Shown here: piece by piece, positions 9,996 through 37,599 of the stretch
How the letters are laid out: every line of letters starts with the position of its first letter
Position numbering within the stretch: the stretch's first letter is position 1
Assembly (NCBI GenBank): GCA_009746045.1
Contig: RPFO01000288.1
Coordinates: forward strand, 847,855-911,854
Length of the DNA stretch: 64,000 bases
Source of the DNA: Mesostigma viride
Lineage: Eukaryota; Streptophyta; Mesostigmatophyceae; Mesostigmatales; Mesostigmataceae
Reading direction: 5' to 3'
Program-made: the position numbers and the translations under genes
Notes under the pieces: model-generated
What the model was told of the DNA's origin: nothing
Seen by the model: only the letters and a program-made list of their open reading frames with translations
Databases searched by the model: none

Positions 9996-11005
9996 CGGTT
10001 GGAGTTTCGCGGGGAAACCCAAGTTCCCAAGTAATTCACCAATGACGCGCTTCGAACACTTGTCCGCTAAAACCTAAGCAGCCGCTCCGGCTGGCCACTT
10101 AAACGAAACTTGATGTGTTCAGTCCATCTGACAAAGCTAGATACGCAGATCGTAGTGTGCGGTGTGCTGGCTCGCACGTGGTTGTCGAACAGACTTGCTC
10201 TGCATTTTGCTGGCAGTCTAACTGCACGTCAGGCGGCTTGCTGGCAAATGCGACAGCGCATGGATGCCGGGATTTTTGGAGGTATTTAGGAGCAGCGCAG
10301 CGGCCATGGTGGTCGTTGTTCGCTCGTTTCTCTCCCTCACAACTGGTTTGTTGTCTTCATGGGGTGAAATAGTTCGAGCAGCCCGGAGCAGCCCCCGTGA
10401 GTGGTTGCATGCAGTCAGTTGCCATGAGGATGGACTGACGGATATGACAATGTATTGGTTTTGTTAAGAATGTGTGTAAGACTGAGAACGAGACAAGGGA
10501 CAGGGCCTTCGGGCACCCTGGTCGTCGTTGGCAAGAATGCCAGTAGGAACTAGGTCGGGAACACACGCGCACTGCCGCCACAAGGGGCCTGCAGTGGCGT
10601 CAACCAAGGGACCTCACAGCTGCTCTTATAACTACAACATTACAACTCGACACTCTTTGTAATTCGTCATGTACGTATCTCATTGGAATTGAAAGGTCTT
10701 TTGGTTGCTTTGATGATAAAGCATGGTCTCAAGAATCGGCTGGTTGGGCCGGATTGCCTGTCATGAAGGTGGCGGTGCCGTTAAAGGACCGCACCTTTCA
10801 TTCTCATTTTAGTGCCATGAACGAACTTGTGACGAGTAGATGACGACATTGTGGTTATGGCGTCGTACGCCCCCTGGTGCAGCTGCTGCTTTATTGCCGC
10901 CTTCCTGTCCTCTTGCTTCCGCCCGGGCGAAAACCAGGCGCTTCGCAAGTCTTTTTATGCAAAACTGAACTTGAAACAAGCAAAAAACAGGAAACTTGGA
11001 AAAAC
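9996..11005. other. non-genic stretch, nothing recognised
   Basis: Only short frames (10115-10372, 10264-10467) with no recognisable protein. The 3' LTR of the neighbouring minus-strand retroelement could lie here, but I could not identify a matching pair. Confidence 0.35.
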
Positions 11006-11039
11006 TCAAAATGTACTTGTGCTGGAGTACATTCTTAAC

Positions 11040-11560
11040 GGCTGGTAGGGAACGCAGGGATCCTCCCGACCAACGCCAGAAGGGGGGAGGTTAGGCACGC
11101 TGTCGCGCAAGCTCTCTGCCTGTTCTACCCCTAGGGTGTGTAAGTGGTGTGCTACCACAGCAACATCATCATCATAGTCCCCACTCTGCAACTCCAACTC
11201 AGCTTCCCCACTAGGCGCGCTAGTACCACTGTCCCCTGCATTGCCACATACAGGAGCAGAAGAGGAAGGAGGAGTCACAGTGCTAGAGAGCCTGCTAGGG
11301 TCGGAGTACAACTCCAACACTCTAGACCAAGCCTCCACATCACGCATGTAGGGCTTCACCCTATTCCAAGCCATAGTGACCTCAGTGCCCTCATAGTCCA
11401 CCACGCATTTACGCATAGCAGCATCACAAGAAATGACCTTGGCTGGACCAAGCCACCTGCCACGCTTACCCAGGGCACCTTCCTTGTGCAGCCAACCATC
11501 AATGATGCCCCACACTAGGCTCATAAGCCCCACGTCGCCTATCCAACTGGACAAGGCGCT
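11040..11560 (-). pseudogene. integrase C-terminal part of the LTR element (fossil)
   Basis: It carries the motif GRWLGPAKVI followed by a VDYEG strand and a WNRVKPY end. This is the SH3-like tail commonly found after retroelement integrases. A Ser/Pro-rich acidic tail follows. Confidence 0.55.
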
Positions 11561-11593
11561 GAAAACGGGATGCTAGGTGGTCTTTGTACACAT

Positions 11594-11628
11594 GAGTTGG
11601 TGGCCGTAAGTTTGCTCAGTTGGACAAG
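11594..11628 (+). repeat. left terminal inverted repeat
   Basis: Pairs with 14547-14581 at 32 of 35 positions. It overlaps a hairpin with 19-bp arms (11603-11621 and 11635-11653, 17 of 19 paired). Confidence 0.7.
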
Positions 11629-11696
11629 GATTCTAAGTGAGCAAACTTTCGGCGCGCAACGCGCGGCTTGTTCAGGAAGTACGGCAAATCGAAAAA

Positions 11697-11831
11697 TGCC
11701 TAGGCACTTTTGGATTCGACTAGGCATTTTTTTTCCCGGACTAGATCTGACAGAAAAATGCCTAGGCATTTTTCTGTCAGATCTAGTCCTGAAAAAAAAA
11801 TGCCTAGGCATTTTTTTGTCAGATCTAGTCG
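11697..11831. repeat. cluster of TGCCTAGGCA palindromes with a perfect 52-bp palindrome
   Basis: The decamer TGCCTAGGCA occurs at 11697-11706, 11759-11768 and 11801-11810. The middle one is the centre of a perfect 52-bp palindrome (11738-11789) whose outer arms read GGACTAGATCTGACAG. The right one has matching but longer T/A flanks and a second CAGATCTAGTC arm. Confidence 0.85.
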
Positions 11832-11978
11832 GTCGCAACTACCGTAGTAGCGAGGCATTTTATGCGTGCTCGACTGCTCGGCATTTTGGGTTTAACGGAC
11901 TGCACTGCACTTCGAATTTGAATGAAAGCAACGTTGAACACGTTTTAAGGTGAGCTCGGTGGGTGAGAACAAGCGGAA

Positions 11979-14198
<2,220 letters not shown>

Positions 14199-14546
14199 TG
14201 GGCATGGCAAACTGCAAATTAAAGGAAAATTAAGAATGGCATTACAAAAGTGCTTACGATATGTATCATGCAAATGGTGTGAGCTTGCATGAATTATTAC
14301 TTGTTTCACTGAAATTATTCCAAGGAGTTGTTACAACTGGCATGGCATTTGTTTACAATCAACGGCTGCCTCCCAAGCTCAGGCAGCCAGGAATTCAGGC
14401 TTTTGTACTAGACCAGCGGGAATAAGGGGGGGGGGGGGCGGGGTTTGATGGAATAATTGAATGGGCTAGGCCAAAAGGCTAATTGTATGCAGTTATTTCG
14501 TTGATTTTACGTTACTTTGTGAGTTTGGCACCCAAGTGAGCAAACT

Positions 14547-14581
14547 CTTGGCCAACTGAGCAAACTCTCGGCCACCAACTC
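14547..14581 (-). repeat. right terminal inverted repeat
   Basis: Inverted partner of 11594-11628. Just inside it a 20-bp motif containing GAGCAAACTC is repeated directly (14534-14553, 14554-14573). Confidence 0.7.
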
Positions 14582-14589
14582 CATCCACC

Positions 14590-14890
14590 ACCACATCGTG
14601 ATATTGGCCAAACTGCAAACCCTCGGCAGTCACCAACACCCCATCCTGTGTCGACATCAGCACACGGTTGTTCAAACTTCGACACACGGCAAGTGCCCAC
14701 AAGAGCCGACTAGAGAATTCACTGCATGTGTGGCATGTGGTCCCCACGTCGGGTAGCAAGCAGCTTAAACTCCTGTACCGCTCTCTCCGCTATCCCTTGT
14801 GACTCGTGGTCCTCACGCCCCACTGTCGCCTACCGTGCAGAAGCCTCCCATGCACCTTGGCCCCATGCGCGGTCTAAATGCATATCCACT
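14590..14890 (-). pseudogene. integrase segment of the LTR element (fossil)
   Basis: The minus-strand translation shows an ESQGIAERAVQE-like block, typical of the helix around the catalytic glutamate of retroelement integrases, followed by a LLWALAVCRSLNN helix. Confidence 0.5.
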
Positions 14891-17093
14891 GCAATTACCA
14901 TGCGGGCAAAGACAAATTATAAATTCAGGGAACCAAATAACATGGCTCTATGCCTCCCTAGCATAGTCAAACAAGATCAGCCAAGCTCAGTAGGCCTCCC
15001 TTTTCACCCCCCCTCGCGAGCAGCCTCAACGCGAGCGACAAAAAAAAGGGAGGGGCCATGAAGAAACAAGCGCACAGGCTGCGCTGTCCAAAGGGAAAAA
15101 AAATGGGGTGATACCCCCCCCCCCCAGCCCTCAGCTGGGTGCAAGAAGAAACCCATGCTTTTCAAGGATAAGCAATAACCCTTTCCACCACTAGGCCGGT
15201 AGGCCTGATTTTACATCCCGGCTGACTGCCGGCTGCGAAAGATCTACACCTGATTCATAATAGACCATTAATTATGAACAGTGGTCGCTATATTAATCTA
15301 CGCAATCCACACCATGACTAGTATGGACGATAACTAATCTAACATAATTAACCTGGCGCAGTTGACCCTGGCCGGTTATAGCCTGCGGTGAGACAACCTC
15401 TATAGGGAAGCGTGGCTAATGCCTCCCGAGGTACATGTAGCATTTACGACAGGAATTCAGGACCATGCATTTCCTAAACCCGCGGGCGTGACCCAGCCGG
15501 AAAGAGAAAGAGATTAACTCAATTCATTTCATTCATTCCGGGGGTGCCAATGGTGAACGTTCCCACACACTATTAACCTTGGCGGCTCACGGCGTTGCCA
15601 AGCAGTGCCAAGCAGCACTGCTTGGACGCATGGTCAACCGAGATCTCTAGGGCGCTACGGTTCACACGAATTGACCGTACGACCCAAAACGACTTATACT
15701 AGGTCCACGCACATTGACATGCTGCGCACCTACAGATAAACCAAAGTACCGAAAGTACTACAAAACCACTAAAAAGCAAGTACAACGCCGTATGAACCGG
15801 CTGTACGAATATGCCTAAATAGCCGAACAATGAGACTACGGCTATTTAACATTGTTGCGCCGAACTGTCCACTAAAGGAACCTAATTAAATAGGCTTGGA
15901 CGCAACACCTGACTCCTAACAAGGTTGTTCGTTCAGTTACGGTAGATGATGTGTGGGCTCTGCCCCACTGGCAGCCACCCGTTGCAAGAGCAGTTCCTAC
16001 CGGCCTTTATGACATAGCGCTTAACAAGATTTTGTTATTCACAAATAAAATTGAGAATACATTTTAGCCAAAACCAATGTTCATCAACAAGAAAGACTGG
16101 CTAATTCCAGCCCCTGGCCTGCCTAGCTTCGAGCAAGCAAGTCCGGCATGTCCAATACCATGAACATCCGCTACCCGCTCTCCTTACGGAAGTTGGCCTT
16201 GTCCGGATGTATGCCAACACCCAGCCAACCACTCTCACCCTAAGCTACCGACAGCGCCCAGGCGAATCTACCATACTGGTAGTCCATGCGACGACTGTCC
16301 TCGAGACAAATCCAAAAAGGCTTAACTTGTATGCCTATCTCGCCTCGACCCATGAAAACAATCTCGCAACCATCACGGAGGTTGCGGCCGGGTTGTTCTA
16401 CTAGTTAATCATATGAAGACAACTGCGTCATTGTGAAGTGAAAGCTGAACGAACAACGACCACAATGGCCGACTGTTCATCCTTTTAACCCGCGCAAGCT
16501 AACCTTTCCAACATGACATCAGCCAGTGACGACCAAAATACGCTGAACAAGGTTCCGCAAATCTAGCCAGCGCTTTTTTAACGTGAGATCAGGTGCTTGC
16601 CTGACACAAACCAAATCTCATGAACAAATCTTTCCAAGCACAAGCTAAACAACTTGTAGATATTTTGCAACACTAAAACGCGCTGCCGCAATCAGAAATT
16701 AACCAGGCTAAATTGCCGGCCATCTCAGGCACCGCTGCTCGAAGCGTGCTGACCGTTCGCGACGTTTCACGTGTAGCCCTGGTCGTTCTCCACAAAGTCT
16801 GGTGCCCCTCGCTGTAGTCCTGGCAGAGCACGTGATCACTGGCCCGGCAGCCAGCCCAACATGCCTGGCCTGCCTTAGTGGCGCACGCCAGCGCCTGGAC
16901 TGCCCCGGTGACGACCGGTAGCCCAAATCCCCCCTTAGCCCACTGCCGCAAATGCGAACGCACTCGCACTTGGACAAATTCAGAAGATCCGCCGACGATT
17001 CAGTGGACACGTGATTCCGCGGCGCAGCGCCAAGACAAAGCGGTAAAGTAAACCGCAAAGGTTCCACGGACGTAAAAGTCACGTCACAATAGT
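14891..17093. other. AT-richer insertion or replacement inside the LTR fossil, no gene recognised
   Basis: About 2.2 kb separates two integrase-like pieces. It has no long frame, no rRNA or tRNA I can recognise, and homopolymer C and A runs near 15090-15125. It is probably an inserted non-coding element, but I could not find its ends. Confidence 0.35.
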
Positions 17094-17720
17094 TTACCCG
17101 CGTAAATATGAACGTAGTGGACCGGCACGCGACACCACTGTTCCCACAAACTCATATCCTGGTTCCTTGGCAGCCCACTTGAATTGCTGATCAAACTGCA
17201 TCCCTGTAACCATGCTAAACATGGAGTCCAACAGGTCTATCCCCTCAAGGAGGTCGGGCCCAACATGCTGTGACTTGAGTGGGACAACTGAAACAAAATG
17301 GGAAAATCTGTCTATTGCCAGCAAGTAGACAGCCTGGTCCTGGAACAAAATGTCACACACCAATTGACCACGCTCAAGGGGTGGGTGTTTGACATGCCTA
17401 CGTGCACGCTTAGGCGCAGTGGACTGACACTGGTGAAAACCACTGTACATGGACTGTACCGTGCTAGCCAACTTAGTCCCCGGTGCCAATGCCCGTGCAA
17501 AACGGATAGCGTGGGTCCCATGGCCTAACACATGATGCAAGCGTGCAGCAACAGCAGTCAAGGAAAGGACTTCACCTGGTGTGGCCAGTGACCCCCCATC
17601 GTCACGGTCGACGTGCATGAGTCCAGCTTGCATAGTACCAGCATTACTGGTCGTTGGGGTTTCATGGTCCCGCGTCGCCGCAGGCGTAACAATGTCTGTG
17701 CACAAGCCGCTACGCAACAC
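17094..17720 (-). pseudogene. integrase N-terminal and core segment of the LTR element (fossil)
   Basis: A LHHVLGHGTHAIRFARAL block resembles the zinc-binding His pair of GAG-pre-integrase or integrase N-termini. It is followed by a GQLVCDILF strand and YLLAIDRFSHFVSVVPL, the usual catalytic-Asp strands of an integrase core. Confidence 0.6.
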
Positions 17721-17823
17721 AGCAGCAATGCACGCAGCAGAATTGTTGTCTACACAATTCTACCCAGCTCATTACATGCAGCTAGATCAGTGGTAAACAC
17801 ATCATCGTCCCAACATGGGCTAT

Positions 17824-19085
17824 CTAGTTTGCTGCAGAGGGAGCAGGGACAGGCACATGAGTGTTAGCAGGTGTGGCCTGGGTGTTCCCCTGCCTCTGCC
17901 ACTTGTTCCACTTGGCCTTCTTGGGCCGCATGTTGCCAGCCGGCGTGGGCGGGCGCTTCTTGCCCTGCGGACCGCGTGTGTGCTTGCAGTCCTTGGCAAA
18001 GTGCCCTGGCTGGTGGCAGGCGCCGCACAGCCGCACATTCGGACCAGCCTTCGTGTTCAGCTGGGCAGTCCGACCACACATGCCCGGTGCCCTGGCATCG
18101 GCCACACTTCTCTTCACCTGCACCATGAATTCTTGCAATGGGCGCTGCAGCAGAGGGAAGAGGGTCAGAAATGCCCGCTGCCACCAACGTTGCCTTGGCG
18201 GCAGCCGGCACAGCAACAGAATTGCGAATAATCTGGAAAGCCTCTGCCCTATTTGCTAGCTTGTCGACAGTCAGTGTTCCCGACATGCCCTGGAGGGCGG
18301 ACTCAGACAGGCTACCAGACATGATGCCCTTTGCCAGAAACATTACCACCGAGAAGGCGTCACCTGGCGAGCATGACGACAACGTTAACGCCAGTTTCTG
18401 CTCGTAGTCGAGCGTTGCCTGGCTGATGTCTACCTTCCGATTCAGATCAAACTTTAGGATACTATCTGCATCTGCGACGAGGCGCATGAGCCCCGTCTTC
18501 AGGAGATTCTTCTCAAGACTAGCCATGAATTCTTCCCAGCTCCGGTCCTCCTTGTAGGCTATCTCGATCAGGTCGGATACGACCTTGTAACCCTCGGTGG
18601 CCAGCCGATTGCGCCTCGATCAGCAATTCGATAGGCTTGGCGACCATGTCTTGGACATCACTGTGCCACTTGCGCAGGTTCAAAATAAACTGTTCTTTCA
18701 CCTTCTCTGATGGCTCAGGAGCCGCCGGAATCGGAGCAGGAATTCGCTCCTCGATAACCTTTTGTTCCTTCATCCAGAGGATTCTGGCTGCACGGTCCAT
18801 GCTTGCATTGCGCAGCCCAGCCTCACAGACGTTGGTGATTCTCGCCTGTGATCCACTTGGCAGCTCCACTGCACGGGCAGCTGCAGGTGCAGTTTCCTCC
18901 GCCGCAGTGTCCACCACTGCGGGGCTAGGATCCTGCTTGGCAAATTCTTCATTCAGATTCCTCTGAATCTCGCTCGCGGTGGGCTTGCGGAGTGTGCCCT
19001 TCGAGCCCAGGGCTCCGAGATTCGGCAGCTTGATTTTGTGTTTGATAATTTTGGACGACGGCGTTGTCAGGCCCGTCCGGAACAT
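17824..19085 (-). pseudogene. gag of the LTR element (fossil)
   Basis: The region encodes a helical capsid-like segment, then two zinc knuckles of C-x2-C-x4-H-x4-C form (CGRCQGTGHVWSDC and CGACHQPGHFAKDC), then a basic tail. It is spread over more than one frame and is broken. Confidence 0.7.
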
Positions 19086-19221
19086 TTTTGAAAATGTTCT
19101 TTCTTGAGTACAAGTTGCAATAATGTGTTTTGGATATCAACGCTCTTCGTCGAGAGGCAAGTGCTTTGTTGCTACGCAGAGTAACACGCAGGCGGCTACC
19201 TCGTCCGCCGTCACGTTGCAT

Positions 19222-19807
19222 TTATTTCTCATTAACTTATCATCGTGCATTGGACTTGCTTAACATAGTCCGAGATTCCTCTGCGCGACGCTAGATGCCG
19301 TTCACAAGATTCCGGCGCAGCAAAGATGCTGACGGCGCGGCGTACGTCCACACTAGGATTTATGGTACCGAGTAGAACTACACAGTACAACTCCCTGCCC
19401 TATCTCTTTGTGAAGAAGGAGAAGGATGGTCATAAACTCCGTGACAGTAGGTGCTTTGCATATGACATTAAATAATAATAATAATAATAATAATAAATTA
19501 AATAAAGTAGCGTGCGTTGTAACTTTCACGTTAATTAAATTATAACATGCCTCCGTTGGGAGGACATGTAGCACATATTCCATGGACAGGTGGGGGTGGA
19601 TGGCGGAGCCGCGAAAAAATGCCGTCATCATAATAATGGCCACGCGATCAGGCCCCGATCATGGCCTGACCTGGTTGATCATGGTCTCAGGACAGCGAAT
19701 TTCCTTGATTGTCAATCGTCTCTCCCGACCATCATTATTGATTCGTGACGGGCGAGCCGGAGCGCGGAGTGCGAACCTGGACGCAGGCTTGACAGCGAAT
19801 CTGGGCT
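19222..19807. other. non-genic stretch with an (AAT)n run
   Basis: An (AAT)n microsatellite of about nine units lies at 19470-19497. The 5' LTR of the minus-strand fossil could be here but is not recognised. Confidence 0.4.
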
Positions 19808-20581
19808 TTGGCGCATACTAGCCGTTTGCTGGAAATTCAACTAGCCGTTTGCTGGAAATTCAACCAGCCGTTTGCTGGAAATTCAACTAGCCGTAGGTAC
19901 ATAATTCGGTTGATGGTCTACTCGCCGGTTGAAGGTTTCCAAAAAACTGGACCTTTTTCTACTGACCGTACCACTACAGCCGCAGATGCAAAAACTTTAA
20001 ACAAAGATCCACCGTCGGCTAAGTTTCGTCCAATGGTAACGCTAATCGTGCATCCCCCTTCTCACGCACCTCTCCAACTAAATTGGCTTCGCCCTTTCTT
20101 CGAACCTTTGGTTCTTCCGAAAATGGGCTCCGCCGGATCATCGGAGGTGAGTTTCTATTGGCGTAAATGTGTAGTATTGTACAACAACCTGTCAAGGGCA
20201 ACGGAAAGTACTGAAGTCGTTAAAAAATTTGGCGTCGTAGCTCGAGTTACGGTCCTAGTAGGACGTTTTGCTGTACGAGCAACTATTTCAACTTTGCTTC
20301 GTCAGTATACTAGAGTTAGTTCTAAGTGCGTGTCCTTTGGTCGATCCAAAAGCGACAGCGAATGGCCGAATGCGCGTCGCGTCATTCATAACAGCTGGAT
20401 GATGGACGAAGGCAAGACGGCGCAAGAGCACAGGCACCACAAAGGAAAGCCACTGGCGGTGGTTGGCAGGTGCGGGGCGATGGCAACAGGGCCACAGAGG
20501 CATTCAGGGATGCTAACACGTCTTCAGTTCGCAAAGTTTCCCACAGTCCTGGTTGAATATATAAGCACAAAGTCTGTCTAG
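19808..20581 (+). CDS. hypothetical protein, unrecognised 257-residue open frame
   Basis: The frame is long for local composition. Its first 26 codons overlap a 23-bp tandem repeat (19817-19839, 19840-19862, 19863-19885). The remainder is basic and Ser/Thr-rich with no domain, signal or membrane segment I recognise. No intron signals were assigned. A chance frame is about as likely as a gene. Confidence 0.25.
   Translation: MAHTSRLLEIQLAVCWKFNQPFAGNSTSRRYIIRLMVYSPVEGFQKTGPFSTDRTTTAADAKTLNKDPPSAKFRPMVTLIVHPPSHAPLQLNWLRPFFEPLVLPKMGSAGSSEVSFYWRKCVVLYNNLSRATESTEVVKKFGVVARVTVLVGRFAVRATISTLLRQYTRVSSKCVSFGRSKSDSEWPNARRVIHNSWMMDEGKTAQEHRHHKGKPLAVVGRCGAMATGPQRHSGMLTRLQFAKFPTVLVEYISTKSV
19817..19895. 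repeat. 23-bp tandem repeat, three copies plus a partial
   Basis: Units begin ACTAGCCGTTTGCTGG and follow each other with one substitution. Confidence 0.9.
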
Positions 20582-22723
20582 CGGGTGAATCTGTCCGACG
20601 TGATCAAAAAGAGCGCGATGACATGAAAGAAAGCTGAGGGCAGTGTCAACCGTTAAATTCATAAGGTTAGTGGTGGACTATGCAGGGAAGCCTGCAGTGC
20701 AAGGAACGCCCATGGTGGTCACGACATTGGTTTATAATCTCCAACGCGACATTGGTTTACAATCTGCCGTGTTTTAGGAATCTGCCACGGTTTTACTGTC
20801 CGTCATTTTCATCCAGAAATCCTTTTCAGCTGACCGTCGAATTCGAAGTTTGATCGTCTATGGTCTTGATGTCCTTGTTTCAGCGTTGCCTATGCATCTT
20901 GTGTGCAGGCAGAAGGCCATACAAGGCGAGGTGGACGTGGACGAGGCTTATGCAAGATGAAACGAGGCGGTCGATGACGTCGGTGAGACTTTGTTCCTTT
21001 CTAGTCGGCATTTAGCAAGACACCGAGCATTAAAACTACGGAGGGTACAAAGCGCCACAAGACCAAGTTTTCTGGCATGTTTGGGTACCCCTGAAATCGG
21101 AAAATTAAGATGGGTTCGACATTTTGTATGAACATTGCATTGACGAAGAAGATCAAGGAAAAAGTAGGAGATAGATCGATTATGTTGCATGAATCTCACA
21201 CATTGTGTCTCAATGCGTACAACTTACCAGAAGTGCAGCCGTGTACTGGTTCAACGATCATGCAAGGATTAGTCGCGAGCCAAACCTTATTAGGACGCTA
21301 TCACATATGATGAAGACTGGCCACTTGTCGGCATGGTTGGCAGGAGGAAACCAAATTCCTGCATGGTTAGCAGGAGAGTGTACTATGGAAGGGGTCTGGA
21401 CTATCCCCGTGCGCAATCTGCTTTTGAGATCATGGTAGCGCCGTAGTTGGGTGACCACTCACTGCATGTCATTGCACGGGCCATAGAGCGAGCGCTGTTA
21501 TAGTCATGGACGCCATCCTCGATGAGGTGCGTCGCCCTCCGCGCAACAATTACTTGGATGATGACTCCCTCATTGAGAAAGTGGTACACGACCGCAATAA
21601 CAAGGAGCAGCAGCGACGCCCTATTCGGGTGGACAGCGATAGCGAATCTCATGAGTCTGAACTGGAGCAGAAAACCCAGCACATGAAGATGCGTGCCATG
21701 GGATGATGTGATTTCATGAGGTCCATGTGAAAACAGATATGCATGTCTAGATATGGTGTGTTTTGATGAGACGTATGCCTTCAGCACGAAAGCTCTACCT
21801 GGGTGACTTAAAATGGCTGTGTAACTTTTTTTTAAATGAAAAACCCCTTTTTCGATTTAATCCTGAAAACGAGAAACGAGAAAAATACGCCTCGAGCCAA
21901 TAGTAGAAACAAGTAACAATTGACACACTTTTTCCATGACTACAGCCTTTTTCACCTGTTGTCCTCATCACAAGGAGAATAGGTGTCTCACTAGGAGAAT
22001 AAGGTAGTTGTCTCAGAGACAACTAGGAGAATAGTTTGTCAGTCTTTCTGACCACGTCTGGTGGGCATGAGACCAAGGAACCATAAAAAATTGCCTTCAT
22101 CCTGAGGAATTTCCATCTCAAATCAGCCGAGCCTGGAGTTATCCAAGTCATATGAGCTCAAGGTAAAGATCTTTTATTCATCAGGAAGATGTTAGTCTTC
22201 CTTGTTATATAACCCTACAACCAGATGTATCGCATCCTAAAAGAGCGCGGGTTTCAATTTATTCAAGGTTGATGAAACATCCCGCCAATTACAACGCATA
22301 TCACTGCTGACGCAGTCACGTGACGCAGTCACGTGTATACTAATTAATCCCCGCTGACCCTTGCTTGGCAACCAGCCGACTAATCAACCATAGCAGCCCA
22401 CGACACCTGGTGCCTGCTCACTTCGTACACCATTATTGAAGGATTGTCAAAATGGTGCCGCCTGAAGGGCCAATGATACACTAGAAAATTGCTCCGCCGA
22501 GTACGCAGGTCATAAAGTAGCAGCACAGGTACCTTCAAGAGGATGGAACTACCAGTGGGGGGTGTGGGGATAGTAAGGACGTGGCCCGGTTGCCATGGGG
22601 CATCTGCCCCCAACGGTCTTGTGCCTGGTTGCACGTGCTATTGTCGTTGTGCCTTTCTGTTGGCCTGTCCGCCTATAAACAAACACCCGCCCGGCCGTGC
22701 CAGCACCTTGCGGCGCGGCTTGC
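20582..22723. other. mostly non-genic stretch downstream of MetH
   Basis: Only short frames are present. One, 21506-21706 (+), encodes an acidic 66-residue peptide with a DSDSES run and could be an exon or transposon remnant. A 13-bp motif TGACGCAGTCACG is repeated twice at 22308-22333. The 3' untranslated region of MetH must lie just below 22724. Confidence 0.35.
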
Positions 22724-37136
<14,413 letters not shown>

Positions 37137-37599
37137 GGTGGCGCGGGGCGAGACGTGTCGTGCCACCAGGAGACAAGGTAGCCACACAAAAGTGGCACAG
37201 AGAGATGCGGGGGTGTCAGCTGCACGGTGATAGTAAACGATTAGCCAAATTGGCCACGGGGGGGGGGGGAGAGCGTGAATGGTGGGACTGCTTGCTGATA
37301 TCTCACAGCAGATGGCGTCGAGGGCGTGGGAGCTCAAAATGGCTTATTAAGGCGCCCGCCCGCTGCTGGGGCGAATCCCCTCGCATCTGCGCCCAATGGG
37401 TGACACTGTTGTGGCAGCCTGGTGCACGGTCTGCCGGCTGATCAACCACTGTGGTGGCTGCAGCCCCCATCATCTTGACCATGGACGTCCACCCACGTGA
37501 TACCCCCTCAAACAGCGCAGCCGCTAGTGAGGCCTGGCCCCCGGATCAAGCATAGAAAACACGGCGCTCCTACATATCACACGGCAATGCAGGTGGCAA
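37137..37599 (-). promoter_or_regulatory. short spacer between the two MetH 5' halves; presumed promoter region
   Basis: Only about 460 bp separate the end of exon 6' reading from the ATG of exon 1. A poly-G run lies at 37260-37269. No TATA box is evident. Confidence 0.3.

Noticed and set aside
15120-16640. Possible rRNA or tRNA genes in the AT-richer block
   Set aside because: No conserved rRNA motif or tRNA T-loop (GGTTCGAATCC-like) could be read.
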